From Delphinus delphis (taxonomy: Eukaryota; Chordata; Mammalia; Artiodactyla; Delphinidae): a stretch of 64,000 bases of DNA. Of the stretch, positions 1-11,051 are shown one piece after another. Numbering within the stretch: position 1 is the stretch's first letter; the number at the start of each line of letters is the position of its first letter. The stretch spans positions 558,001 through 622,000 of the forward strand of contig NW_027192651.1 of assembly GCF_949987515.2 (NCBI RefSeq), written 5' to 3'. A program made the translations under genes and the position numbers. The notes under the pieces were generated by a model. It had not been told where the DNA came from. It saw nothing but the letters and a program-made list of their open reading frames with translations, and searched no databases.

Positions 1-1579
1 ATGTGTACAGGGGCATAAACGCAGCAGTGATAGGATTGGAGAGGTTCGGTGAGCAAATGAAGACCCTTTGAAGTCATATTGCATGGTACCCATTACACGG
101 GTCTCAACTCTCCAGGTTTAAGGTATTCTTCCTTCAGCTAAAACATGCATGTGGAACCCAAGTATGATCAACCATGTGAACGGGAGACGTGTTCAAATAT
201 GTCTCAGTTTTCCTCCCCTGGTACTCGGGTGCAACATTCCAGACGCTTTACTAACACTCTCCCCACTTGGAGAGTCAGCGCCTTTAACCTCCTGTTTGGC
301 CCAGTTTGCAATTTCTGCGGAAGATGAACAGGAATAGCGAGAACCAATGAGAGACTAGCTGGAGGTGTCTGGACGGGCAAATTTAACTCTCATTTCCCAC
401 CAGGAAGAGGAAATAACCAAAGGCTCAGCGTGCCGTGCCGGAACCAGATTAGGGCCTGAAGCCATCCTGCGGTGTTGCGGCCAGGTCACAAGAAAGCGAG
501 TTGAAGAAAGGAGCTCAGGGGCACTGTAATTCACAAACCTGCAGACTTATAAATGACAGCTATCGTCCAAAAATAGACTGAAGTAAGGCTGCCAAGAGGA
601 CTTGAAAGCGGGGCAGAATTGCAGGAAACCGATTTCAGGAGGTAGACTGGAATTGCATTGAAAGCATAGGAAAAGAGGCAGAACGTCCAGAATGATGCAC
701 TTGACCAAAAAGGGCGTATGCATTTTTTCCTGAATATATTCAGGAAAAAACGCATATGCCCTTTTTGGCCAACCAAGCAAGCTTGCAAAGGAAATCTGCA
801 CTACAATGAAGTCTCACTTCCCCCCGGTCAAAAGGGCCATCTGAAAAAAGTGTAAAATCCAGAAAGGCAGGACAGGCCATTGAGAACTGGGAGCCTTGTT
901 ATGCTGATGGGCGGGATGTAAATTGCCAACAGACACTCGGGAGAAGTGTATGGTGTTTCCTGAAACATATAAAAAACAAAGCAACAGAGCCTAGGGCACT
1001 GCCACTTATGGTCCTATAGCATAGGGAAATTAAAATCAAAAAGACACAGCCACCCCAAAGTTTGGGACGCCTCTGTTTACAAGAACCTCCTTTACAGTAC
1101 AAGTTCAACATCGCAGAAAGTGAAAAATGGATAAAGAAGTTGTAGTATTCACTTACAAAGCAATATCACTCAGCAATGAAATCTGTGTCATCAGGCCCTT
1201 AGCATCACAATGAGTGGATTCAGGTATGATGATTCTAACTGAAATAAGTCACACAGAAAAAGAAACATCATAAGATATCAGTAATACACGGAATGTAAAC
1301 TTGGCTACACAGGAACTGCATTCCAAAACAGAACAGGGTCTCAAATTTAGAAAACCAACTTATGCTTGCTTAAGGGGAAAGGTGAGTTGGGGTGCTGCAT
1401 AAAACCAGAGATTGAAATGAGCACAGATAAAGTTCCTTAAGCCAAATATGGAATAGACAAGAGCTACTCCTTGCTCAACGAAATGGACTCAAAACCCCAT
1501 ATTAAACGCCTAAGAATGTACCTGACTAGTAAGTATCTTAAAACCTATGGATTGCTATGTGTCCAAAAGAGAATCAAGC
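1..1579 (+). repeat. Satellite monomer M1 (1579 bp)
   Basis: Left half has 'cattacacgggtctc' and 'cccaagtatg', as in M7. Palindrome 701-772 is degenerate. L1 part starts ~895. The end carries 'ctcaaaaccccatatt', and the following monomer starts with 'aagcgtgtgtac'; both marks recur at the M33/M34 junction. Confidence 0.96.
701..772. repeat. Palindrome, degenerate form (M1)
   Basis: Three arm positions no longer pair: 'ttgacc' opposite 'ggccaa', and two more in 'cgtatgcatt' opposite 'cgcatatgcc'. This is the most damaged copy in the window, and the changes are not compensated in the opposite arm. Confidence 0.9.
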
Positions 1580-2280
1580 GTGTGTACAGGGGCATAAACG
1601 CAGCAGTGATAGGATTGGAGAGGTTCGGTGAGCAAATGAAGACCCTTTGAAGTCATATTGCATGGTACCCATTCCACGGGTTTCAACTACCCAGGTTTTA
1701 GGTATTCTTCCTTCAGCTAAAACATGCATGTGGAACCCAGAGTATGATCAACCATGTGATCGGGAGACGTGTTCAAATATGTCTCATTTTTCCTCCCCTG
1801 GTACTCGGGTGCAACATTCCAGACGCTTTAGTAACACTCTCCCCACTTGGAGAGTCAGCGCCTTTAACCTCCTGTTTGGCCCAGTTTGCAATTTCTGCGG
1901 AAGATGAACAGGAATAGCGAGAACCAATGAGAGACTAGCTGGAGGTGTCTGGACGGGCAAATTTAACTCTCATTTCCCACCAGGAAGAGGAATTAACCAA
2001 AGGCTCAGCGTGCCGTGAAGGAACCAGATTAGCGCCTGAAGCCATCCTGCGGTGTTGCGGCCAGCTCACAAGAAAGCGAGTTGAAGAAAGGAGCTCAGGG
2101 GCACTGTAATTCACAAACCTGCAGAGTTATAAATGACAGCTATCGTCCAAAAATAGACTGAAGTAAGGCTGCCAAGAGGACTTGAAAGCGGGGCAGAATT
2201 GCAGGAAACCGATTTCAGGAGGTAGACTGGAATTGCATTGAAAGCATAGGAAAAGCGGCAGAACGTCCACAATGATGCAC
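1580..2280 (+). other. Left part of monomer (shown in M2), origin not recognised
   Basis: This is the ~700 bp from monomer start to the palindrome, present in all 41 monomers. I see no convincing match to a gene, SINE or tRNA, and no simple-sequence tract. Short ORFs (60-89 codons on +, 84-85 on -) occur but overlap one another in different frames and show no coding-type substitution pattern. A 'ttataaatg' motif lies about 150 bp before the palindrome, but nothing supports a promoter. Most of the diagnostic differences between monomer types lie here, for example 'tccccacttgg' versus 'tcccgacttgg' and 'cagcgcc' versus 'cagtccc'. Confidence 0.6.
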
Positions 2281-2352
2281 TTGGCCAAAAAGGGCGTATG
2301 CGTTTTTTCCTGAATATATTCAGGAAAAAACGCATACGCCCTTTTTGGCCAA
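2281..2352. repeat. 72-bp perfect palindrome, canonical form (M2)
   Basis: Two 36-bp arms are exact reverse complements with no spacer. The left arm begins 'ttggccaaaaagggcg', the centre is 'cctgaata|tattcagg', and the right arm ends 'cgccctttttggccaa'. The flanking bases (c on both sides) do not pair, so the palindrome ends there. Because it is its own reverse complement, the same peptide (MRFFLNIFRKKRIRPFW) reads on both strands. By eye the exact form is present in 30 of 41 monomers at phase ~701-772. As single-stranded DNA or RNA it could form a 36-bp hairpin, or a cruciform in supercoiled DNA; this is inference from symmetry alone. Confidence 0.95.
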
Positions 2353-2469
2353 CCAAGCAAGCTTGCAAAGGAAATCTGCACTACAATGAAGTCTCACTTC
2401 CCCCCGGTCAAAAGGGCCATCTGAAAAAAGTGTAAAATCCAGAAAGGCAGGACAGGCCATGGAGAACTG

Positions 2470-3158
2470 GGAGCCTTGTTATGCTGATGGGCGGGATGTA
2501 AATTGCCAACAACCACTCGGGAGAAGTGTATGGTGTTTCCTGAAACATCTAAAAAACAAAGCAACAGAACCTAGGGCACTTCCACTTATGGTCCTATAGC
2601 TTAGGGAAATTAAAATCCAAAAGACACAGCCACCCCAAAGTTTGGAACGGCTCTGTTTACAAGAACCTCGTTTACAGTACAAGTTCAACATCGCAGAAAG
2701 TGAAAAATGGATAAAGAAGTTGTAGTATTCACTTACAAAGCAATATCACTCAGCAATGAAATCTGTGTCATCAGGCCCGTAGCAGCACAATGAGTGGATT
2801 CAGGTATGATGATTCTAACTGAAATAAGTCACACAGAAAAGAAACATCATAAGATATCAGTAATACACGGAATGTAAACTTGGCTACACAGGAACTGAAT
2901 TACAGAACAGAACAGGGTCTCAAATTTAGAAAACCAACTTATGCTTGCTTAAGGGGAAAGGTGAGTTGGGGTGCTGCATAAAACCAGAGATTGAAATGAG
3001 CACAGATAAAGTTCCTTAAGTCAAATATGGAATAGACAAGAGCTACTCCTTGCTCAACGAAATGGACTCAAAACCCCATATTAAACCCCTAAGAATGTAC
3101 CTGACTAGTAAGTATCTTAAAACCTATGGATTGCTATGTCTCCAAAAGAGAATCAAGC
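2470..3158 (+). mobile_element. LINE-1 3' fragment forming the right part of the monomer (shown in M2)
   Basis: From about 'ttgttatgctgatggg' onward the sequence follows a mammalian L1 3' end: 'gatgtaaattg', 'agtgtatggtgtttcctgaaacat', 'aaaaatggataaagaag', 'aatatcactcagcaatgaaat', 'ctgaaataagtcacacag', 'catcataagatatcag', then 3' UTR-like sequence resembling that of artiodactyl/cetacean L1s. Similarity weakens over the last ~100 bp, so the end point is approximate. There is no poly(A) tail, A-rich end or target-site duplication at the monomer junction. The same segment occupies phase ~890 to the end in every monomer. Confidence 0.85.
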
Positions 3159-4736
3159 ATGTGTACAGGGGCATAAACGCAGCAGTGATAGGATTGGAGA
3201 GGTTCGGTGAGCAAATGAAGACCCTTTGAAGTCATATTGCATGGTACCCATTACACGGGTCTCAACTCTCCAGGTTTAAGGTATTCTTCCTTAAGCTAAA
3301 ACATGCATGTGGAACCTAGAGTATGATCAACCATGTGAACGGGAGACGGGTTCAAATATGTCTCAGTTTTCCTCCCCTGGTACTCGGGTGCAACATTCCA
3401 GACGCTTTACTAACACTCTCCCCACTTGGAGAGTCAGTCCCTTTAACCTCCTGTTTGGCCCAGTTTGCAATTTCTGCGGAAGATGAACAGGAATAGCGAG
3501 AACCAATGAGAGGCTAGCTGGAGGTGTCTGGACGGGCAAATTTAACTCTCATTTCCCACCAGGAAGAGGAATTAACCAAAGGCTCACCATGCCGGGCCGG
3601 AACCAGATTAGGGCCTGAAGCCATCCTGCGGTGTTGCGGCCAGGTCACAAGAAAGCGAGTTGAAGAAAGGAGCTCAGGGGCACTGTAATTCACAAACCTG
3701 CAGAGTTATAAATGACAGCTATCGTCCAAAAATAGACTGAAGTAAGGCTGCCAAGAGGACTTGAAAGCGGGGCAGAATTGCAGGAAACCGATTTCAGGAG
3801 GTAGAGTGGAATTGCATTGAAAGCATAGGAAAAGAGGCAGAACGTCCACAATGATGCACTTGGCCAAAAAGGGCGTATGCGTTTTTTCCTGAATATATTC
3901 AGGAAAAAACGCATACGCCCTTTTTGGCCAACCAAGCAAGCTTGCAAAGGAAATCTGCACTACAATGAAGTCTCACTTCCCCCCGGTCAAAAGGGCCATC
4001 TGAAAAAAGTGTAAAATCCAGAAAGGCAACAGGCCATTGAGAACTGGGAGCCTTGTTATGCTGATGGGCGGGATGTAAATTGCCAACAGACACTTGGGAG
4101 AAGTGTATGGTGTTTCCTGAAACATCTAAAAAACAAAGCAACAGAGCCTAGGGCACTTCCACTTATGGTCCTATAGCTTAGGGAAATTAAAATCAAAAAG
4201 ACACAGCCACCCCAAAGTTTGGAACGGCTCTGTTTACAAGAACCTCGTTTACAGTACAAGTTCAACATCGCAGAAAGTGAAAAATGGATAAAGAAGTTGT
4301 AGTATTCACTTACAAAGCAATATCACTCAGCAATGAAATCTGTGTCATCAGGCCCTTAGCATCACAATGAGTGGATTCAGGTATGATGATTCTAACTGAA
4401 ATAAGTCACACAGAAAAAGAAACATCATAAGATATCACTAATACACGGAATGTAAACTTGGCTACACAGGAACTGAATTCCAAAACAGAACAGGGTCTTA
4501 AATTTAGAAAACCAACTTATGCTTGCTTAAGGGGAAAGGTGAGTTGGGTTGCTGCATAAAACCAGAGATTGAAATGAGCACAGATAAAGTTCCTTAAGCC
4601 AAATATGGAATAAACAAGAGCTACTCCTTGCTCAACGAAATGGACTCAACACCGCATATTAAACGCCTAAGAATGTACCTGACTAGTAAGTATCTTAAAA
4701 CCTATGGATTGCTATGTCTCCGAAAGAGAATCAAGC
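3159..4736 (+). repeat. Satellite monomer M3 (1578 bp)
   Basis: Near-identical to M5. Marks: 'gagacgggttc', 'ctcaccatgccggg', 'gaaaggcaacagg' (a short deletion compared with 'aaggcaggacagg'). Palindrome 3860-3931, perfect. Differs from M5 at 'cctagag' and 'gccaggtcac'. Confidence 0.96.
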
Positions 4737-6314
4737 ATGTGTACAGGGGCATAAACGCAGCAGTGATAGGATTGGAGAGGTTCGGTGAGCAAATGAAGAC
4801 CCTTTGAAGTCATATTGCATGGTACCCATTCCACGGGTTTCAACTACCCAGGTTTTAGGTATTCTTCCTTCAGCTAAAACATGCATGTGGAACCCAAGTA
4901 TGATCAACCATGTGAACGGGAGACGTGTTCAAATATGTCTCAGTTTTCCTCCCCTGGTACTCGGGTGCAACATTCCAGACGCTTTACTAACACTCTCCCC
5001 ACTTGGAGAGTCAGCGCCTTTAACCTCCTGTTTGGCACAGTTTGCAATTTCTGCGGAAGATGAACAGGAATAGCGAGAACCAATGAGAGGCTAGCTGGAG
5101 GTGTCTGGACGGGCAAATTTAACTCTCATTTCCCACCAGGAAGAGGAAATAACCAAAGGCTCAGCGTGCCGTACCAGAACCAGATTAGGGCCTGAAGCCA
5201 TCCTGCGGTGTTGCGGCCAGCTCAAAAGAAAGCGAGTTGAAGAAAGGAGCTCAGGGGCACTGTAATTCACACACCTGCAGAGTTATAAATGACAGCTATC
5301 GTCCAAAAATAGACTGAAGTAAGGCTGCCAAGAGGACTTGAAAGCGGGGCAGAATTGCAGGAAACCGATTTCAGGAGGTAGACTGGAATTGCATTGAAAG
5401 CATAGGAAAAGAGGCAGAACGTCCACAATGATGCACTTGGCCAAAAAGGGCGTATGCGTTTTTTCCTGAATATATTCAGGAAAAAACGCATACGCCCTTT
5501 TTGGCCAACCAAGCAAGCTTGCAAAGGAAATCTGCACTACAATGAAGTCTCACTTCCCCCCGGTCAAAAGGGCCATCTGAAAAAAGTGTAAAATCCAGAA
5601 AGGCAGGACAGGCCATGGAGAACTGGGAGCCTTGTTATGCTGATGGGCGGGATGTAAATTGCCAACAACCACTCGGGAGAAGTGTATGGTGTTTCCTGAA
5701 ACATCTAAAAAACAAAGCAACAGAACCTAGGGCACTTCCACTTATGGTCCTATAGCTTAGGGAAATTAAAATCCAAAAGACACAGCCACCCCAAAGTTTG
5801 GAATGGCTCTGTTTACAAGAACCTCGTTTACAGTACAAGTTCAACATCGCAGAAAGTGAAAAATGGATAAAGAAGTTGTAGTATTCACTTACAAAGCAAT
5901 ATCACTCAGCAATGAAATCTGTGTCATCAGGCCCGTAGCAGCACAATGAGTGGATTCAGGTATGATGATTCTAACTGAAATAAGTCACACAGAAAAGAAA
6001 CATCATAAGATATCAGTAATACACGGAATGTAAACTTGGCTACACAGGAACTGAATTACAGAACAGAACAGGGTCTCAAATTTAGAAAACCAACTTATGC
6101 TTGCTTAAGGGGAAAGGTGAGTTGGGGTGCTGCATAAAACCAGAGATTGAAATGAGCACAGATAAAGTTCCTTAAGTCAAATATGGAATAGACAAGAGCT
6201 ACTCCTTGCTCAACGAAATGGACTCAAAACCCCATATTAAACCCCTAAGAATGTACCTGACTAGTAAGTATCTTAAAACCTATGGATTGCTATGTCTCCA
6301 AAAGAGAATCAAGC
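4737..6314 (+). repeat. Satellite monomer M4 (1578 bp)
   Basis: Left half shared with M6 ('ggcacagtttgc'), right half with M2. Palindrome 5437-5508, perfect. 'cacacacctgcag' before the palindrome is otherwise seen only in M36. 'gccgtaccagaacc' is private. Confidence 0.96.
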
Positions 6315-7892
6315 ATGTGTACAGGGGCATAAACGCAGCAGTGATAGGATTGGAGAGGTTCGGTGAGCAAATGAAGACCCTTTGAAGTCATATTGCATGG
6401 TACCCATTACACGGGTCTCAACTCTCCAGGTTTAAGGTATTCTTCCTTAAGCTAAAACATGCATGTGGAACCCAGAGTATGATCAACCATGTGAACGGGA
6501 GACGGGTTCAAATATGTCTCAGTTTTCCTCCCCTGGTACTCGGGTGCAACATTCCAGACGCTTTACTAACACTCTCCCCACTTGGAGAGTCAGTCCCTTT
6601 AACCTCCTGTTTGGCCCAGTTTGCAATTTCTGCGGAAGATGAACAGGAATAGCGAGAACCAATGAGAGGCTAGCTGGAGGTGTCTGGACGGGCAAATTTA
6701 ACTCTCATTTCCCACCAGGAAGAGGAATTAACCAAAGGCTCACCATGCCGGGCCGGAACCAGATTAGGGCCTGAAGCCATCCTGCGGTGTTGCGGCCAGC
6801 TCACAAGAAAGCGAGTTGAAGAAAGGAGCTCAGGGGCACTGTAATTCACAAACCTGCAGAGTTATAAATGACAGCTATCGTCCAAAAATAGACTGAAGTA
6901 AGGCTGCCAAGAGGACTTGAAAGCGGGGCAGAATTGCAGGAAACCGATTTCAGGAGGTAGAGTGGAATTGCATTGAAAGCATAGGAAAAGAGGCAGAACG
7001 TCCACAATGATGCACTTGGCCAAAAAGGGCGTATGCGTTTTTTCCTGAATATATTCAGGAAAAAACGCATACGCCCTTTTTGGCCAACCAAGCAAGCTTG
7101 CAAAGGAAATCTGCACTACAATGAAGTCTCACTTCCCCCCGGTCAAAAGGGCCATCTGAAAAAAGTGTAAAATCCAGAAAGGCAACAGGCCATTGAGAAC
7201 TGGGAGCCTTGTTATGCTGATGGGCGGGATGTAAATTGCCAACAGACACTTGGGAGAAGTGTATGGTGTTTCCTGAAACATCTAAAAAACAAAGCAACAG
7301 AGCCTAGGGCACTTCCACTTATGGTCCTATAGCTTAGGGAAATTAAAATCAAAAAGACACAGCCACCCCAAAGTTTGGAACGGCTCTGTTTACAAGAACC
7401 TCGTTTACAGTACAAGTTCAACATCGCAGAAAGTGAAAAATGGATAAAGAAGTTGTAGTATTCACTTACAAAGCAATATCACTCAGCAATGAAATCTGTG
7501 TCATCAGGCCCTTAGCATCACAATGAGTGGATTCAGGTATGATGATTCTAACTGAAATAAGTCACACAGAAAAAGAAACATCATAAGATATCACTAATAC
7601 ACGGAATGTAAACTTGGCTACACAGGAACTGAATTCCAAAACAGAACAGGGTCTTAAATTTAGAAAACCAACTTATGCTTGCTTAAGGGGAAAGGTGAGT
7701 TGGGTTGCTGCATAAAACCAGAGATTGAAATGAGCACAGATAAAGTTCCTTAAGCCAAATATGGAATAAACAAGAGCTACTCCTTGCTCAACGAAATGGA
7801 CTCAACACCGCATATTAAACGCCTAAGAATGTACCTGACTAGTAAGTATCTTAAAACCTATGGATTGCTATGTCTCCGAAAGAGAATCAAGC
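6315..7892 (+). repeat. Satellite monomer M5 (1578 bp)
   Basis: Second copy of M3 within the 3156-bp dimer. Palindrome 7016-7087, perfect. Confidence 0.96.
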
Positions 7893-9472
7893 ATGTGTAC
7901 AGGGGCATAAACGCAGCAGTGATAGGATTGGAGAGGTTCGGTGAGCAAATGAAGACCCTTTGAAGTCATATTGCATGGTACCCATTCCACGGGTTTCAAC
8001 TACCCAGGTTTTAGGTATTCTTCCTTCAGCTAAAACATGCATGTGGAACCCAAGTATGATCAACCATGTGAACGGGAGACGTGTTCAAATATGTCTCAGT
8101 TTTCCTCCCCTGGTACTCGGGTGCAACATTCCAGACGCTTTACTAACACTCTCCCCACTTGGAGAGTCAGCGCCTTTAACCTCCTGTTTGGCACAGTTTG
8201 CAATTTCTGCGGAAGATGAACAGGAATAGCGAGAACCAATGAGAGGCTAGCTGGAGGTGTCTGGACGGGCAAATTTAACTCTCATTTCCCACCAGGAAGA
8301 GGAAATAACCAAAGGCTCAGCGTGCCGTACCGGAACCAGATTAGGGCCTGAAGCCATCCTGCGGTGTTGCGGCCAGCTCAAAAGAAAGTGAGTTGAAGAA
8401 ACGAGCTCAGGGGCACTGTAATTCACAAACCTGCAGAGTTATAAATGACAGCTATCGTCCAAAAATAGACTGAAGTAAGGCTGCCAAGAGGACTTGAAAG
8501 CGGGGCAGAATTGCAGGAAACCGATTTCAGGAGGTAGACTGGAATTGCATTGAAAGCATAGGAAAAGAGGCAGAACGTCCACAATGATGCACTTGGCCAA
8601 AAAGGGCGTATGCGTTTTTTCCTGAATATATTCAGGAAAAAACGCATACGCCCTTTTTGGCCAACCAAGCAAGCTTGCAAAGGAAATCTGCACTACAATG
8701 AAGTCTCACTTCCCCCCGGTCAAAAGGGCCATCTGAAAAAAGTGTAAAATGCAGAAAGGCAGGACAGGCCATGGAGAACTGGGAGCCTTGTTATGCTGAT
8801 GGGCGGGATGTAAATTGCCAACGGACACTCCGGAGAAGTGTATGGTGTTTCCTGAAACATCTAAAAAACAAAGCAACAGAGCCTAGGGCACTGCCACTTA
8901 TGGTCCTATAGCTTAGGGAAATTAAAATCAAAAAGACACAGCCACCCCAAAGTTTGGAACGGCTCTGTTTACAAGAACCTCGTTTACAGTACAAGTTCAA
9001 CATCGCAGAAAGTGAAAAATGGATAAAGAAGTTGTGGTATTTACTTACAAAGCAATATCACTCAGCAATGAAATCTGTGTCATCAGGCCCTTAGCAGCAG
9101 AATGAGTGGATTCAGGTATGATGATTCTAACTGAAGTAAGTCACACAGAAAAAGAAACATCATAAGATATCAGTAATACACGGAATGTAAACTTGGCTAC
9201 ACAGGAACTGAATTACAGAACAGAACAGGGTCTCAAATTTAGAAAACCAACTTATGCTTGCTTAAGGGTAAAGGTGAGTTGGGGTGCTGCATAAAACCAG
9301 AGATTGAAATGAGCACAGATAAAGTTCCTTAAGTCAAATATGAAATAGACAAGAGCTACTCCTTGCTCAACGAAATGGACTCAACACCGCATATTAAATG
9401 CCTAAGAATGTACCTGACTAGTAAGTATCTTAAAAACCTATGGATTGCTATGTCTCCGAAAGAGAATGAAGC
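7893..9472 (+). repeat. Satellite monomer M6 (1580 bp)
   Basis: Left half copies M4; the right half does not ('caacggacactccgg'). Palindrome 8593-8664, perfect. Private marks include 'aaagtgagttg' and 'aaaatgcagaaagg'; an extra A in 'cttaaaaaccta' lengthens it. Confidence 0.96.
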
Positions 9473-11051
9473 ATGTGTACAGGGGCATAAACGCAGCAGT
9501 GATAGGATTGGAGAGGTTCGGTGAGCAAATGAAGACCCTTTGAAGTCATCTTGCATGGTACCCATTACACGGGTCTTAACTCTCCAGGTTTAAGGTATTC
9601 TTCCTTCAGCTAAAACATGCATGTGGAACCCAAGTATGATCAACCATGTGAACGGGAGACGTGTTCAAATATGTCTCAGTTTTCCTCCCCTGGTACTCGG
9701 GTGCAACATTCCAGACGCTTTACTAACACTCTCCCCACTTGGAGAGTCAGCGCCTTTAACCTCCTGTTTGGCCCAGTTTGCAATTTCTGCGGAAGATGAA
9801 CAGGAATAGCGAGAACCAATGAGAGACTAGCTGGAGGTGTCAGGACGGGCAAATTTAACTCTCATTTCCCACCAGGAAAAGGAAATAACCAAAGGCTCAG
9901 CGTGCCGTGCCGGAACCAGATTAGGGCCTGAAGCCATCCTGCGGAGTTGCGGCCAGGTCACAAGAAAGCAAGTTGAAGAAAGGAGCTCAGGGGCACTGTA
10001 ATGCACAAACCTGCAGAGTTATAAATGACAGCTATCGTCCAAAAATAGACTGAAGTAAGGCTGCCAAGAGGACTTGAAAGCGGGGCAGAATTGCAGGAAA
10101 CCGATTTCAGGAGGTAGACTGGAATTGCATTGAAAGCATAGGAAAAGAGGCAGAACGTCCACAATGATGCACTTGGCCAAAAAGGGCGTATGCGTTTTTT
10201 CCTGAATATATTCAGGAAAAAACGCATACGCACTTTTTGGCCAACCAAGCAAGCTTGCAAAGGAAATCTGCACTACAATGAAGTCTCACTTCCCCCCGGT
10301 CAAAAGGGCCATCTGAAAAAAGTGTAAAATCCAGAAAGGCAGGACAGGCCATGGAGAACTGGGAGCCTTGTTATGCTGATGGGCGGGATGTAAATTGCCA
10401 ACAACCACTCGGGAGAAGTGTATGGTGTTTCCTGAAACATCTAATAAACAAAGCAACAGAGCCTAGGGCACTGCCACTTATGGTCCTATAGGTTAGGGAA
10501 ATTAAAATCAAAAAGACACAGCCACCCCAATGTTTGGGACGCCTCTGTTTACAAGAACCTCCTTTACAGTACAAGTTCAACATCGCAGAAAGTGAAAAAT
10601 GGATAAAGAACTTGTGGTACTTACGTACAATGCAGTATCACTCAGCAATGAAATCTATGTCATCAGGCCCGTAGCAGCATAATGAGTAGATTCAGGTACG
10701 ATGATTCTAACTGAAATAAGTCACACAGAAAAAGAAACATCATAAGATATCACTAATACACGGAATGTAAACTTGGCTACACAGGAACTGAATTCCAAAA
10801 CAGAACAGGGTCTCAAATTTAGAAAACCAACTTATGCTTGCTTAAGGGGAAAGGTGAGTTGGGTTGCTGCATAAAACCAGAGATTGAAATGAGCACAGAT
10901 AAAGTTCCTTAAGCCAAATATGGAATAGACAAGAGCTACTCCTTGCTCAACGAAATGGACTCAACACCGCATATTAAACGCCTAAGAATGTACCTGACTA
11001 GTAAGTATCTTAAAACCTATGGATTGCTATGTCTCCGAAAGAGAATCAAGC
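9473..11051 (+). repeat. Satellite monomer M7 (1579 bp)
   Basis: Left half M1-like; right half has the 'ttacgtacaatgcag' class of L1 segment. Palindrome 10173-10244 has one right-arm mismatch. The base change in 'gtaatgcacaaacc' extends a minus-strand ORF to 100 codons, which I regard as fortuitous. Confidence 0.96.

Larger units (their letters stand above)
1580..3158 (+). repeat. Satellite monomer M2 (1579 bp)
   Basis: A mosaic: the left half has G-type marks ('gtgaaggaacc', 'agcgcctg', 'aaagcggcag') and the right half matches M4. Palindrome 2281-2352 is perfect, unlike true G monomers, so the switch lies between 2257 and ~2500, around the palindrome. Confidence 0.96.
2400..8700 (+). repeat. 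Dimer HOR, 3156-bp shift, two copies (M2 right half to M6 left half)
   Basis: The right half of M2 matches that of M4: both have 'atccaaaagac', 'cacagaaaagaaac' with the same missing A, and 'gcccgtagcagcac'. M3 matches M5 nearly throughout, and the left half of M4 matches that of M6. All are displaced by 3156 bp, so the copies are roughly 2400-5555 and 5556-8700. The left limit lies between 2257 (M2 has 'aaagcggcag', M4 does not) and ~2500; the right limit is before 8822. Private differences include 'ggaatggctctg' in M4 and 'cctagagtatg' in M3. Confidence 0.85.

Noticed and set aside
2126..2140. 'ttataaatg' as a TATA-box promoter
   Set aside because: A single AT-rich word with no other promoter feature and no transcript evidence.
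2281..2352. Reading the palindrome as a bacterial-type terminator or CRISPR repeat
   Set aside because: It recurs every 1.58 kb inside a long satellite monomer with L1 sequence in a mammalian setting. Spacing and content exclude CRISPR, and a prokaryotic terminator makes no sense here.
2111..2381. Paired minus-strand ORFs of 84 and 85 codons, open in nearly every monomer
   Set aside because: They overlap in two frames over the palindrome and left flank. Changes between monomers are mostly amino-acid replacing, and openness is expected from near-identical sequence. No family resemblance was seen.
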